A DNA stretch of 38,955 nucleotides from Singulisphaera sp. (GTDB lineage: Bacteria; Planctomycetota; Planctomycetia; Isosphaerales; Isosphaeraceae). Numbering within the stretch: position 1 is the stretch's first letter; each line of letters opens with the position of its first letter. The stretch covers positions 1 to 38,955 of the forward strand of contig DAIDJG010000564.1 of the NCBI GenBank assembly GCA_027451445.1, read 5' to 3'. The notes under the pieces were generated by a model that worked only from the letters and a program-made list of their open reading frames with translations, had not been told where the DNA came from and searched no databases. Shown here piece after piece: positions 25,794-34,316 of this stretch. Both the position numbers and the translations under genes were made by a program.

Positions 25794-26222
25794 GCCAACC
25801 TCGATCCCGAGGTGCCGGGGTACGAAAACCTCGTAAGCGCTCACAAGTTCGTGCATCAAAACAGCGAGCTGGGGTGGCCGGTGCAGACGGAAGCGCATCG
25901 TTACGGTCCCGGTACGCGACTCGGGGCTTCCGGGGCACGTCGGCCTGTCGGCCTCCTCTGCCCCGGCCACCCACATGATGAGACGTCTCGCCGAACAACC
26001 TCGGGTTGATGGATTGCGACCCGGGGTGGCCGGGGCAAAGCGAGCCCGCAGGGCGAGCGGGCCACGGAGGTCCCGATGATCGCTGTTTCGCTGCCGAGCG
26101 CGCGAGTAGAATGCGTGAAGAGCGCGGCGAGGAGCGGCGCCGGCGAAACACGATCATAGCATGTCATCAACGAATCCGCGTAACGGCCAGGAGATCGGCC
26201 CAAGACCGGGAGGTCGGAGATC
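25794..26222. other. Intergenic region holding the right repeat arm and a second stem
   Basis: This 429-base gap lies between the RAYT pseudogene and the PIG-L gene. It contains the right arm of the inverted repeat (25926-26073) and, directly outside it, an imperfect stem: ATGATCGCTGTTTCGC (26076-26091) with GCGAAACACGATCAT (26143-26157), one base bulged, loop about 50 bases. The PIG-L promoter must lie in or after this. No gene is seen. Confidence 0.5.
25926..26073. repeat. Right arm of ~150-bp inverted repeat flanking the RAYT pseudogene
   Basis: This is the reverse complement of 24848-24997 at roughly 95% identity by eye. It contains a two-level palindrome: an outer stem CCGGGGCA (25930-25937) with TGCCCCGG (25959-25966) and an inner stem GGCC (25942-25945) with GGCC (25950-25953). 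A second GC-rich unit lies at its outer end (AAGCGAGCCCGCAGGGCGAG). The arms are 928 bases apart and the RAYT pseudogene is the only gene between them. Confidence 0.88.
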
Positions 26223-26948
26223 ATGACGACGGGCCTTTCCCTGCCTCGACGGATCCTCACGCTGGGGGCGCATCCGGACGACATCGAGATTCTGTGCGCG
26301 GGGACCCTCGCACGCTACTTGGCGGCGGGGAGTGAAGTCCATCTCGGAGTGGCCTGCCGAGGGGACCGCGGTGGGGAGTCGTCCGGTCCGGATCCCGAGT
26401 TGGCCGCGCGCCGGCATCAGGAAGCACGCAGCGCCGCGGAAATCCTCGGCGCCCCGATTCATTTTCTCGACTTCGGAGACGCCGATGTCTGGGATTCGCC
26501 CGAAGTCCGGCTCGTCTTCGTCCAACTCTTCCGCGAGGTTCGGCCGGACCTCGTTCTGACCCACGGTCCGACCGACTATCACACCGACCACGTTCGCGTC
26601 GGCGAGCTCGCCGCCAAGTGCGCATGGTTCGCCGCGTCCGCCGGCCACGCGTCGGGACAGGCGCCGCTCGACGCACCGCCGACTGTTTTTTACATGGACA
26701 ATATCGCCGCGATTGGTTTCGAGCCCACGCACTTCGTCGACATCACGGCCACCATTGCAATCAAACGTCGGATGCTCGCCTGCCATGTCAGCCAGCTCTC
26801 GCGTCCAGACGGCGCGATCGCGGGGCTGGACGAGCTCGCCGAAACGCAATCACGTCTGCGCGGATTCCAGGCGGGAGTTCTCCACGCCGAAGGATTCCGT
26901 CCCGCCCCGCTCTGGGGCCGTCGGCGTCCCGAGCCGATTTTCCCTTGA
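26223..26948 (+). CDS. PIG-L/LmbE family N-acetylglucosaminyl deacetylase-like protein
   Basis: This is a 241-residue zinc-dependent deacetylase of the PIG-L/LmbE superfamily. The N-terminal metal motif GAHPDDIE (His17, Asp20) and the second motif HGPTDYHTDH (His120, His123) supply the expected ligands and catalytic Asp. CRGDRGGESS and the ILGAPIHFLDFGDADVWDS segment are also typical. Family members remove the N-acetyl group from GlcNAc conjugates (GlcNAc-PI, bacillithiol or mycothiol precursors) or other sugars. The substrate cannot be fixed from sequence, and no thiol-biosynthesis partner is nearby. GGGAGG lies about ten bases before the ATG. The gene appears to be transcribed alone. Confidence 0.9.
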   Translation: MTTGLSLPRRILTLGAHPDDIEILCAGTLARYLAAGSEVHLGVACRGDRGGESSGPDPELAARRHQEARSAAEILGAPIHFLDFGDADVWDSPEVRLVFVQLFREVRPDLVLTHGPTDYHTDHVRVGELAAKCAWFAASAGHASGQAPLDAPPTVFYMDNIAAIGFEPTHFVDITATIAIKRRMLACHVSQLSRPDGAIAGLDELAETQSRLRGFQAGVLHAEGFRPAPLWGRRRPEPIFP

Positions 26949-27297
26949 CCGAGAAGCAAAAGGGCTGGAACACGGTAGGCGACCGCCCAAAGGCGCACCC
27001 ACACGTGAAATCCATGCGCTCCCCGTCTTGTGATGCCGGAATGCGCTCTCTGCGCCCAGGAATTCGGAACCAAAAAACCGAAATACGCCTTCTCCATGCC
27101 GGCGCATGGACTAGACTAAGCCTTCTCTGGCTGTGTGTGGTTTTTTTGCAACCTAATATTTCCGACACTTAGGAGTTTTCCTTATTATTCTCCACGCTGT
27201 CGTCACAAAAAGGCTTTCGCTTGGCGGCTTCTCCCAGAAAAACGTGTTTCTAGGTCACCAAACTCAGTCTTAAAAGAAAATTGGAAAGGCACATGGC
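26949..27297. other. Intergenic region, AT-rich leader of the PEP-CTERM gene
   Basis: This 349-base gap separates the PIG-L and PEP-CTERM genes. From about 27110 the sequence is markedly AT-richer than its surroundings (T-run at 27141-27147, CTAATATTT, TTATTATT), as expected for a promoter and leader. TATTAT at 27183-27188 is a possible -10 box, but no good -35 box lies 16-18 bases upstream, so no promoter is called. No gene was found. Confidence 0.4.
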
Positions 27298-28041
27298 ATG
27301 AAAGTCAGCCTAACTCAACGCCGACTCGCCCTGTTCGCTTTGGCCCTGTTCCTGGCGGCGAAGTCCAGCGTCGCGGGGACGATCTCGTTTGCTACGCCGT
27401 CCCCGAGCTCCACCAGTGGGCTCCCCGTCGCGGCTGAGGCCGACTTCACCACGGGCAACGGAACGGTGACGGTCACCCTGCAGAATTTCGAAGTGAACCC
27501 TACCAGCGCGGTGCAGGCCATCAGCGGGCTGACGTTCTCGATCGACGGAAACCAGACCACCGCGACGCTCGCCTCCAGCTCGGGCGTCGAGCGACTGATC
27601 GCCGGCGATGGGTCTTACACGGACGCATCGTCACCGAGTTCCACGGGTTGGGGGCTGGCAACGAGCGGGTCTGCCCTGAATCTCGACGTCCTTTTGCCCG
27701 GTGCCGCGGGCCCCTCGAACCTGATCATTGGTGCCCCCGCCTCGGACGGCCTCTACGATGCAGCCAATGGTTCGATCGCCGGCAATGGACCACATAACCC
27801 GTTCCTTGCCCTTTTGGCGACATTCACGCTGAATGTTCAGGGCGTCACGGCGCAAGACACGATCACGAGCGCGTCGTTCCAGTTCGGCACGACCGATGGG
27901 TCGAACATCGTCAATGGTGTTCCCATTACAGCGACGCCCGAGCCTGCAACCGCTTTGCTCGCCGGCTTCGGAGCGCTCGGCTTCGGCATTCGCCGCGTGT
28001 TCACCCGACGCCGCGAGAAACGCGACTCGTCGAATGCTTGA
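27298..28041 (+). CDS. PEP-CTERM sorting-domain secreted protein
   Basis: This 247-residue exported protein has an N-terminal signal peptide (residues 1 to about 26, ...LAAKSSVA) and a C-terminal PEP-CTERM tail. The tail consists of TPEPATALLAGFGALGFG (from residue 213), the PEP motif at 214-216, a hydrophobic helix and a basic end RRVFTRRREKR. The tail is the signal for exosortase/EpsH processing and surface display, usually tied to exopolysaccharide. No exosortase is in the window, so it must be elsewhere. The central ~180 residues are Ser/Thr/Gly-rich beta-type sequence without a domain I recognise. GGAAAGG lies ten or so bases before the ATG. Confidence 0.85.
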   Translation: MKVSLTQRRLALFALALFLAAKSSVAGTISFATPSPSSTSGLPVAAEADFTTGNGTVTVTLQNFEVNPTSAVQAISGLTFSIDGNQTTATLASSSGVERLIAGDGSYTDASSPSSTGWGLATSGSALNLDVLLPGAAGPSNLIIGAPASDGLYDAANGSIAGNGPHNPFLALLATFTLNVQGVTAQDTITSASFQFGTTDGSNIVNGVPITATPEPATALLAGFGALGFGIRRVFTRRREKRDSSNA

Positions 28042-28122
28042 CTCGGTCGGGTTCCGCTCTAAAATCGCGGGCTGAACCAACCCGCCGCTCCGCGACCGGA
28101 GTGCCCCGGACTCGATCCCGCT

Positions 28123-28893
28123 GTGTCGTCGTCTGTCCCCGTGTCCCCCCGGATCGCCGTCGCCATCCCTTGTTACAACGAGGCGGCGGCGATCGCCAGC
28201 GTCATTGCGGACTGGCGTGCTGCGCTTCCGGAAGCGGAGATTGTCGTCTTCGACAATAACTCCAGCGACGGCACCGGCTCCCTGGCGCGCGAGCACGGTG
28301 CGCGCGTCGTGGAGGTTCCAGCACAAGGGAAAGGGCACGCCGTCCAGGCGATCTTTGCGACATTGCGCGACCGCTCCGCCGTCATCCTCGTCGACGGTGA
28401 CGGCACCTATCCCGCGGAGTTCATCCCCGGCCTGCTTCAGCCCGTCCTCGACGGCCACGCTGACATGACTCTCGGTGCGCGCCGGCCCGTCGCCGAGGAG
28501 GGGGCCATGACCCCCGTGCGGCGCCTGGGCAACTTCTTGATCCGTGCGGCGTTTCGCGTGCTCATTGGACGAGGCGCTGGCGACCTCCTCTCCGGCTATC
28601 GCGTGTTCGGGCCGCGGTTCCTCACGGCGGTGACGCTCCGTTCGAGCGGCTTCGAGATCGAAACGGAGCTGACGACGGAAGCAGTCGCCAGGCACCTCAG
28701 GGTCGTCGAGATCCCCGTCGACTATCGTCCTCGCGTCGCAGGCACGGCGAGCAAGCTCCAGCCCCTGCGCGACGGCGTCCGCATCCTCCGGACGATCATC
28801 GTCCAGAGCCTGCGCCTACGGCCGTGGCGGCCGCTGTTGCTCGCGGTCGGTGTCATCATTGGAGTATTCCTGGCGTACCAGGTAATGCGTTAA
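28123..28893 (+). CDS. Family 2 glycosyltransferase (dolichyl-phosphate mannosyltransferase-like)
   Basis: This 256-residue GT-A fold enzyme starts with a GTG codon. The N-terminus has IAVAIPCYNEAAAI and VVFDNNSSDGT (nucleotide-sugar binding). LVDGDGTYP at about 90-97 carries the DxD metal motif, and LLSGYRVFGPRF is a common acceptor-side segment in GT2 enzymes. One membrane helix ends the protein (about 236-252, LLLAVGVIIGVFLAYQV), suggesting action on a lipid-linked acceptor at the inner membrane. It is likely a polyprenyl-phosphate glycosyltransferase or cell-surface glycan enzyme. A second in-frame GTG six codons later is an alternative start. It follows the PEP-CTERM gene by 81 bases, and a functional link through surface glycans is only a guess. 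Confidence 0.88.
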   Translation: MSSSVPVSPRIAVAIPCYNEAAAIASVIADWRAALPEAEIVVFDNNSSDGTGSLAREHGARVVEVPAQGKGHAVQAIFATLRDRSAVILVDGDGTYPAEFIPGLLQPVLDGHADMTLGARRPVAEEGAMTPVRRLGNFLIRAAFRVLIGRGAGDLLSGYRVFGPRFLTAVTLRSSGFEIETELTTEAVARHLRVVEIPVDYRPRVAGTASKLQPLRDGVRILRTIIVQSLRLRPWRPLLLAVGVIIGVFLAYQVMR

Positions 28894-29035
28894 CGGCCTC
28901 GCACCTCGCGTTGAACGATTCGTGAAGTTTCGGGTAGAATGCCGGTCACAACTAAGCTTTCTACAACCGTCGGCTCCGCCCGGCGCCTTGCCTGACCCAC
29001 CCCAAGCTCCGCTTGACCTCCACGGAAGCCCAATC

Positions 29036-32000
29036 ATGCCTCGTGCCCGCCTCCGGCGCAAGCTCTCCGCACTTGTGTTCGCCGTCGTCACCTGCGGAGT
29101 CGTCAGTCAGACAACGGCTGCCTTGCCCAAGGTACCCGAAGGCTTTGAAGTGCGGTTGGTGGCAACCGTTCCCGCCGTCCTTTACCCGTGCCAGGTGGCG
29201 ACCGCCCCTGACGGCTCGCTCTTCGTCGCCGAAGACCCCATGGATCAGGTCGGCCCTTACGAGGCCAAGCACGGGCGCATCCTCCGCTTCCGCGATGGCC
29301 AGGACCCCATCCTTTTCGCCGACGGGTTTCGGGCGGTCCAGGGTATGGCGTGGCACGATGGCACTCTTTACGTGTCTCACATGCCTTTCCTCACCGTCGT
29401 GAAAGACACGGACGGCGATGGCAAGGCCGACGAGCGGAAAGACCTGTTCAAGGACCTCGGCCCGACCGATAACCGCGGCCTGAACGACCACATCGTCTCC
29501 GGCATTCAGTTCGGGATGGACGGCTATCTGTACATCTCTGTGGGCGATAAGGGCATCCCGAAAGCAACCGGTCCCGACGGCAAGACGATCCAGCTCAAAG
29601 GCGGCGGCACGGTGCGCTGCCGGCCGGACGGCACGGAAATCGAGGTGTACTCGTCGGGGACGCGGAATCATCTCGAAGCGAACCTCGACGATCGCGATAA
29701 CCTGTTCACCTATGACAATACGGACGACGGCGATGGCTGGTGGACCCGAGTCACACACCACGTCAACGGCGGCTACTATGGCTATGCGTACGACTATCAC
29801 AGCCACACCGACCGTATGCTGCCGAGGATGGCCGAGTTCGGCGGGGGCTCGCCCTGTGGCGCCGTGGTCTACAAGGAAGACGTCTGGCCCGAAAAGTATC
29901 GTAACGCCGGCTTCTGGGCCGAGTGGGGCAAGGGGAAGGTGCACGCGTTCCGCTTCGCGCCCGACGGGTCGACCTTCAAGGTGGCGGAAGCGATCGATTT
30001 TGCGCTGCCGAGTGAAGTGACCAGTTTCCGACCGATCGACCTGGCCGTGTCGTACGACGGCCGCACGATGTTCGTCGCCGACTGGGGCATGGGCGGCTGG
30101 GGCAAGAAGGACGAGAAGGTCGGCCGGATTTTCGCGATCACTTACAAGGGCGAAGTCGAGACCCGGCCCCGGGGCAAGGATTCCGACTCCATCGCGGAGC
30201 AGATCAAGCAGCTCGACCACCCCTCGTTCAACGAGCGGATGCGGGCGCAAGCGGCCTTGATCAAGCAAGGCCGTGCCGCGATGACGGCTGTGAAGGCTGC
30301 GCTTGCGAATCCGAAGACGGATCCCGTCGCTCTGCGACACCTGATCTGGACCGTCGACGGAATCGCCGGTGGCACCCCCGAAGGGGCCGCAGTGCTGACT
30401 TCCGCGTTCCACTCGCCTCACGCCGACGTGCGTGCCCAGGCCGCGCGGGCCTTTGGCGAACGTCGGGTGAAGACCGAACTCGCGGCCCTGGTCGCGTTGT
30501 TGATGGACAAGGAGCCCGAGGTCCGGCTCCAGGCGGTCATTGCGCTCGGCCGGATCGGCGAGCCCGAGTCGATCAACGCGCTGCTGCCTCACCTGGCCGA
30601 GCCGGATGTGTTCATCGCATTCAGCACAAGGCAAGCCCTGCGCCGAATCAACGATTGGAAGGAGGCGGCCCGGGGGCTCGATGACATCAACGCCAAGGTC
30701 CGATTGGGAACCCTCGCAACCCTGGAGCTCGTCTACGAGAAAGACGCCGTCGAGGACCTCGCCGGGTTTGTCGCCGACAGCAAGCGCGACTCGGACGAAC
30801 GCGCCAAGGCGCTAACGTATTTGTCGCAGGTCCACCGCCGGGCGAAGCCGTGGGACGGCCGCTGGTGGGGTACCCGTCCCACGCAAGGAAAGCCCCCCGA
30901 AAAGGTCGACGAGTGGGCGGGCACGAACACAGTGTTGACGACGATCCGTCAGGGTCTGGCCGACCCCCAGGTTGCCATCCGGCTCGCCTCGGTTGATGCG
31001 GTGAAGGAGATCGGCGACAAAGCGTCCCTGCCGGTCCTTCGCGAGCGCTTCGCCAAGGAGCGCGAGCGCACCGTGAAAGTCGCGATTGCCAAGACGCTCG
31101 GTACGCTCAATGATACGGACGCCCTGCCCCTCTTGATCGCGGCGATGCGCGACGCGAACACGTCGGAGGAGGTCCGCGACGCTGCGCTGGCGAGCGTCGA
31201 AACGATCGGCACCGAGGTGGCGGTCAAGGCGCTGCTGGAAACTCTGGAGTCCGGCCTACCGGTCGATCGCCAGCCGCGCGTCATCGGCGCGCTCGGCCGT
31301 TTCAAGGCGAAGAGTGCCGTGGCTTTGCTCGTCACTCTGCTCAAGAGCCCGGCACCCCCCGTTCGCGTCGCGTCAGCCGAGGCCCTGGGCAAGATTGGCG
31401 AGCTCAATGGCGTCGCTCCGGCGCTTCGCGGTCTGCTCGACGACAAGACCCTGGAAGTGCGGAAAAGCGCGATCGCGGCTCTCGGGGCGCTGAAGGACAG
31501 GGAAGCACTCCCCGGTCTCTTGAAGGCTGCGCAGTCCGAAGACACGCGTTTCGAGGCGAGCATGGCCCTGACCGAGTTGCCGGATCTTTCGGCATTGCAG
31601 GTCTACCTGCGCGGGCTCTCGGACAAGAACCAGGACCTGCGCAAGGCATCGGCTACGGCGCTCGCGCAGATCCGGCTCGAAGCGGCTCCCGTCCTCGATC
31701 AGCTTGCCAACCGCCACGAGCTTTCGCCATCGGTCGTGTCCGAGTTGCACAAGGTCTACACGGCCGTGCAGCCGATTACGACCTGGCACGTCATCGGTCC
31801 GTTCGCGATGAAGGAGACGCTCCACACCCCCCCCGACGGCTCGGTTGACCTCGACGCGACGCTCACGGGACTGGAAGGGAAGACGGTAAAGTGGAAGCGA
31901 ACGAAACCCGTTGACAAGGAGGGCCAGATTGACTTCGGGCGTATCTACTCCAATGGCGACGGTGTCGCCGCGTTTGCCTTCACGGAGATCGAGGCCGACA

Positions 32001-32755
32001 CCGATCGCGCGGCGCAGATGATCGTCGGGTCGGACGACACCCTCACGGTCTGGCTCAACGGAAAACAGGTTTACGACTTCCAGGATCACCGGGGCTTCGC
32101 CCACGATCAGGGCCACGTGGACGTGTCGCTCGTCAAAGGCAAGAACCGGGTGCTCGTCAAGTGCGGCAACTTTGGCGGCGGCTGGCAATTCGCCGTGGGG
32201 CTTTCCAGCCCGTCGACTTATGCCTTCTTGAAGGCTCCGTCAGCGGGGGCGTTCAATCCCGAGACGTTCCGCGCGCAGGCCCTCAAACATAAGGGCAAAC
32301 CGGCACACGGCCGCGAACTCTTCCTCGACCTGAAGGGACTGGCCTGCGTCAAGTGTCACACGGTCGGCGGACAAGGCGGCACGGTCGGCCCCGAGCTTTC
32401 AAGCGTCGGTGCCAAGTACCCCAAGGACGAGATTATCAACTCGGTGCTCTTCCCCTCGGCCCGGATCTTTTCGGGCTACGAGCCCATCGTTGTCGCCACT
32501 GCGGACGGCCGCGTCTTGACGGGGATCATCAAGAATGAAACGCCCGATGCGCTCGAAATCGAAGACGCCGAATCGAAGCGTGTGCGCATTCCCAAGGCCG
32601 AGATTGACGAGCGTAAGAAGAGCGACGTCTCCTTGATGCCCAACGGCCTGGCCGAAGGCCTGGCCCCTCAAGACTTCGCCGACCTGATCTCGTACCTGGA
32701 GACCCTGAAGGAGCCGCCGGCGCAGGCCCCGGCCAAGCCCGGCGCGAGTCGATGA
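29036..32755 (+). CDS. PVC-type membrane-bound dehydrogenase/HEAT/heme-binding protein
   Basis: This 1239-residue exported protein has a signal peptide (about 1-30, ...SQTTAA). A beta-propeller of the TIGR02604 'membrane-bound dehydrogenase' type follows (PDGSLFVAEDPMDQVGPYE, VVKDTDGDGKADERKDLF, GLNDHIVSGIQFGMDGYLY). A long series of HEAT-like repeats (VRLQAVIALGRIGEPESINA, VRKSAIAALGALKDREALPG) fills the middle. A beta-sandwich region begins WHVIGPFAMKETL and includes DDTLTVWLNGKQVYDF. The C-terminal TIGR02603 heme domain has CVKCH at 1104-1108. These proteins are hallmark planctomycete/verrucomicrobial extracytoplasmic redox proteins linked to sugar or polysaccharide oxidation, with unproven substrates. 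The start at 29036 begins the signal peptide; the open frame continues upstream to 28922 without signal-peptide character. The next gene overlaps its stop by 4 bases. Confidence 0.9.
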   Translation: MPRARLRRKLSALVFAVVTCGVVSQTTAALPKVPEGFEVRLVATVPAVLYPCQVATAPDGSLFVAEDPMDQVGPYEAKHGRILRFRDGQDPILFADGFRAVQGMAWHDGTLYVSHMPFLTVVKDTDGDGKADERKDLFKDLGPTDNRGLNDHIVSGIQFGMDGYLYISVGDKGIPKATGPDGKTIQLKGGGTVRCRPDGTEIEVYSSGTRNHLEANLDDRDNLFTYDNTDDGDGWWTRVTHHVNGGYYGYAYDYHSHTDRMLPRMAEFGGGSPCGAVVYKEDVWPEKYRNAGFWAEWGKGKVHAFRFAPDGSTFKVAEAIDFALPSEVTSFRPIDLAVSYDGRTMFVADWGMGGWGKKDEKVGRIFAITYKGEVETRPRGKDSDSIAEQIKQLDHPSFNERMRAQAALIKQGRAAMTAVKAALANPKTDPVALRHLIWTVDGIAGGTPEGAAVLTSAFHSPHADVRAQAARAFGERRVKTELAALVALLMDKEPEVRLQAVIALGRIGEPESINALLPHLAEPDVFIAFSTRQALRRINDWKEAARGLDDINAKVRLGTLATLELVYEKDAVEDLAGFVADSKRDSDERAKALTYLSQVHRRAKPWDGRWWGTRPTQGKPPEKVDEWAGTNTVLTTIRQGLADPQVAIRLASVDAVKEIGDKASLPVLRERFAKERERTVKVAIAKTLGTLNDTDALPLLIAAMRDANTSEEVRDAALASVETIGTEVAVKALLETLESGLPVDRQPRVIGALGRFKAKSAVALLVTLLKSPAPPVRVASAEALGKIGELNGVAPALRGLLDDKTLEVRKSAIAALGALKDREALPGLLKAAQSEDTRFEASMALTELPDLSALQVYLRGLSDKNQDLRKASATALAQIRLEAAPVLDQLANRHELSPSVVSELHKVYTAVQPITTWHVIGPFAMKETLHTPPDGSVDLDATLTGLEGKTVKWKRTKPVDKEGQIDFGRIYSNGDGVAAFAFTEIEADTDRAAQMIVGSDDTLTVWLNGKQVYDFQDHRGFAHDQGHVDVSLVKGKNRVLVKCGNFGGGWQFAVGLSSPSTYAFLKAPSAGAFNPETFRAQALKHKGKPAHGRELFLDLKGLACVKCHTVGGQGGTVGPELSSVGAKYPKDEIINSVLFPSARIFSGYEPIVVATADGRVLTGIIKNETPDALEIEDAESKRVRIPKAEIDERKKSDVSLMPNGLAEGLAPQDFADLISYLETLKEPPAQAPAKPGASR

Positions 32756-33531
32756 GCCAGTCCGAACCGTCGCCGCGCTCAGATCACCGCCGCCGAGAGC
32801 GGAGCGCACGCTATCCGGGTGCGAGCCTGGAGGAGGCCATTGCGCTCTGCCAATCGGTAGGCGAGCTTGGGCTCAACGGACTCTCCGCGGCGGCGATTGC
32901 ATCGGCCCTCGGCTACTCGAGCATCAAGACCAACACGTTCTCGGCTCGCCTGAGCGCCGCGCGTCAGTTTGGGCTGTTGAACCTCACCGGCGAGGGCTAC
33001 GCACTCACCCCCCTGGCCCGCTCGATCCTCCACCCGAGCGACCCGGCGGAAATTCCGCGACTGCGCCGGGAGGCGTGGCTCAAGCCGCCGCTCTACGCCG
33101 ACCTCGCCGAGCGCCTCGGCGAAAAACGAGTGCCGGACCTGGCAATCGTCGGAAACATTCTCTATCATCATCACCAGATTACGAGCCGAGCCAAGCAGGC
33201 CGCCGCGGAGGTGTTCCTGGAGTCGGCTCGCTTCGTCGGCGCTCTGGGCGAAGACCAGATCCTGCGCCCGAAGGGCACGCCTGAAGCGACACCCGAACCC
33301 AAGTCCGCACCCACCGCGCGCGCCAAACGGACCAGCGCAGGTCGCGCGCGACTCGACCTCCAGCTCTGGGACGAGGACGAGGGCAAGGTCATTCGTGTTC
33401 GTGCACCGGAACGAATCTCTGCGGCGAGCTTCGAGCGGTTTTTGCAGGCGTTTCGCCTCATTGTCAAGATTGACGACTCGCGCCGACCCCATCGCGGACA
33501 TGGCACGGAATCGGCGGAGTCCGGAGAGTGA
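32752..33531 (+). CDS. Winged-helix-like DNA-binding protein, function unknown
   Basis: This 259-residue protein has a basic N-terminus, then RYPGASLEEAIALCQSVGEL and a helix-turn-helix-like segment (SAAAIASALGYSSIKTNTF ... ARQFGLLNLTGEGYALTPLA), which looks like a winged helix. A helical region follows, then an Ala/Pro/Lys-rich linker (about 175-205), then a small C-terminal domain (RLDLQLWDEDEGKVIRVRAP ... FLQAFRLIVKI). I know this arrangement from conserved hypothetical proteins but not a specific function. ATGA links its start to the stop of the heme-protein gene, so it is translated by coupling. The next gene begins four bases after its stop. A regulator or a toxin-antitoxin-like role are both possible; neither is demonstrated. 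Confidence 0.72.
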   Translation: MSQSEPSPRSDHRRRERSARYPGASLEEAIALCQSVGELGLNGLSAAAIASALGYSSIKTNTFSARLSAARQFGLLNLTGEGYALTPLARSILHPSDPAEIPRLRREAWLKPPLYADLAERLGEKRVPDLAIVGNILYHHHQITSRAKQAAAEVFLESARFVGALGEDQILRPKGTPEATPEPKSAPTARAKRTSAGRARLDLQLWDEDEGKVIRVRAPERISAASFERFLQAFRLIVKIDDSRRPHRGHGTESAESGE

Positions 33532-33535
33532 GATC

Positions 33536-34051
33536 ATGTATGGAGTTTTCTTCCGGTCCGAAGGCCTATTCTTTGTCGACCCGGATGAATTCGACGTGGC
33601 GGCGCTCAAATCCTGGAAGACTCCCTACGACGCGACGACCGAGCTCGCCGCCCTCGGCAGCCAGGTCGCGCCGGGGAAGGCCCCGCTCGCTTCGTGGGTG
33701 TTGGGCCGATTCGCGGCGATGACCGAGAGCACGCTCTTTCCGGCACAGTTCGTCCGCCGAGACAGCGAGATCGGTGGCTTTCGGCTTCGTTTCCTGGTGA
33801 CGAAGGGCGCTGACCCGATCGCCAAGATCCGGCTGGCCGCTGAATGGGGCGAATTGAAATTGGTCGCCACGGCTTCGAATTTGGAGAACGCGACGCTGGC
33901 AGCCCGAGGGCTGATCCAGGCCCTTGCTGCGGATCCCACCGCCCTGGGAACGTACCAAATCGAAGCAAAAGCCCTGGAACTCGGTGGCCATCGCAACGTT
34001 TATGGTTATGATGGAGTCGCGCTTCTGGGACAATTGAACGTCTATGAATGA
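33536..34051 (+). CDS. Hypothetical protein coupled to the winged-helix gene
   Basis: This 171-residue soluble protein starts at ATG 33536 (MYGVFFRSEGLFFVDPDEFD) with GGAGAG about nine bases upstream, overlapping the previous stop region. Longer in-frame versions start inside the upstream gene and look spurious. The sequence has no signal peptide and no membrane helix. It looks alpha/beta, with AALGSQVAPGKAPLASWVLG, FRLRFLVTKGADPIAKIRLA and a C-terminus ending NVYGYDGVALLGQLNVYE. I do not recognise the family. It lies four bases from the winged-helix gene, so the two products probably act together. A 265-base gap without a recognised gene follows before the MFS gene. Confidence 0.72.
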   Translation: MYGVFFRSEGLFFVDPDEFDVAALKSWKTPYDATTELAALGSQVAPGKAPLASWVLGRFAAMTESTLFPAQFVRRDSEIGGFRLRFLVTKGADPIAKIRLAAEWGELKLVATASNLENATLAARGLIQALAADPTALGTYQIEAKALELGGHRNVYGYDGVALLGQLNVYE

Positions 34052-34316
34052 TCTCGAATCCTGCGAGTCCCGCATTTGAGATCGAGCACACTCGGCTTCG
34101 ACGGCGTTCCTGGGCAACGCTGCGGGGTGATCCACGTTACGCCTTGTCCCGAATCTTCATCGGATGCCGGCTCGTATCCTGTACTTAAAGGCTACGGACT
34201 ACGGCAACGACGGTGGGCCGCAGGCGCCCCTGGACGGATTGAGGGCGTTCCCGTAGCATTTGGGGCATTCGCAAGCCAGGCGATCGCCTTCCCCCCGCCC
34301 CGAGAGGTGTCTCGAA

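Noticed and set aside
27130-27150. Possible sigma-54 (-24/-12) promoter before the PEP-CTERM gene
   Set aside because: GG at 27139-27140 and GC at 27148-27149 are separated by 7 bases, not the 10 required.
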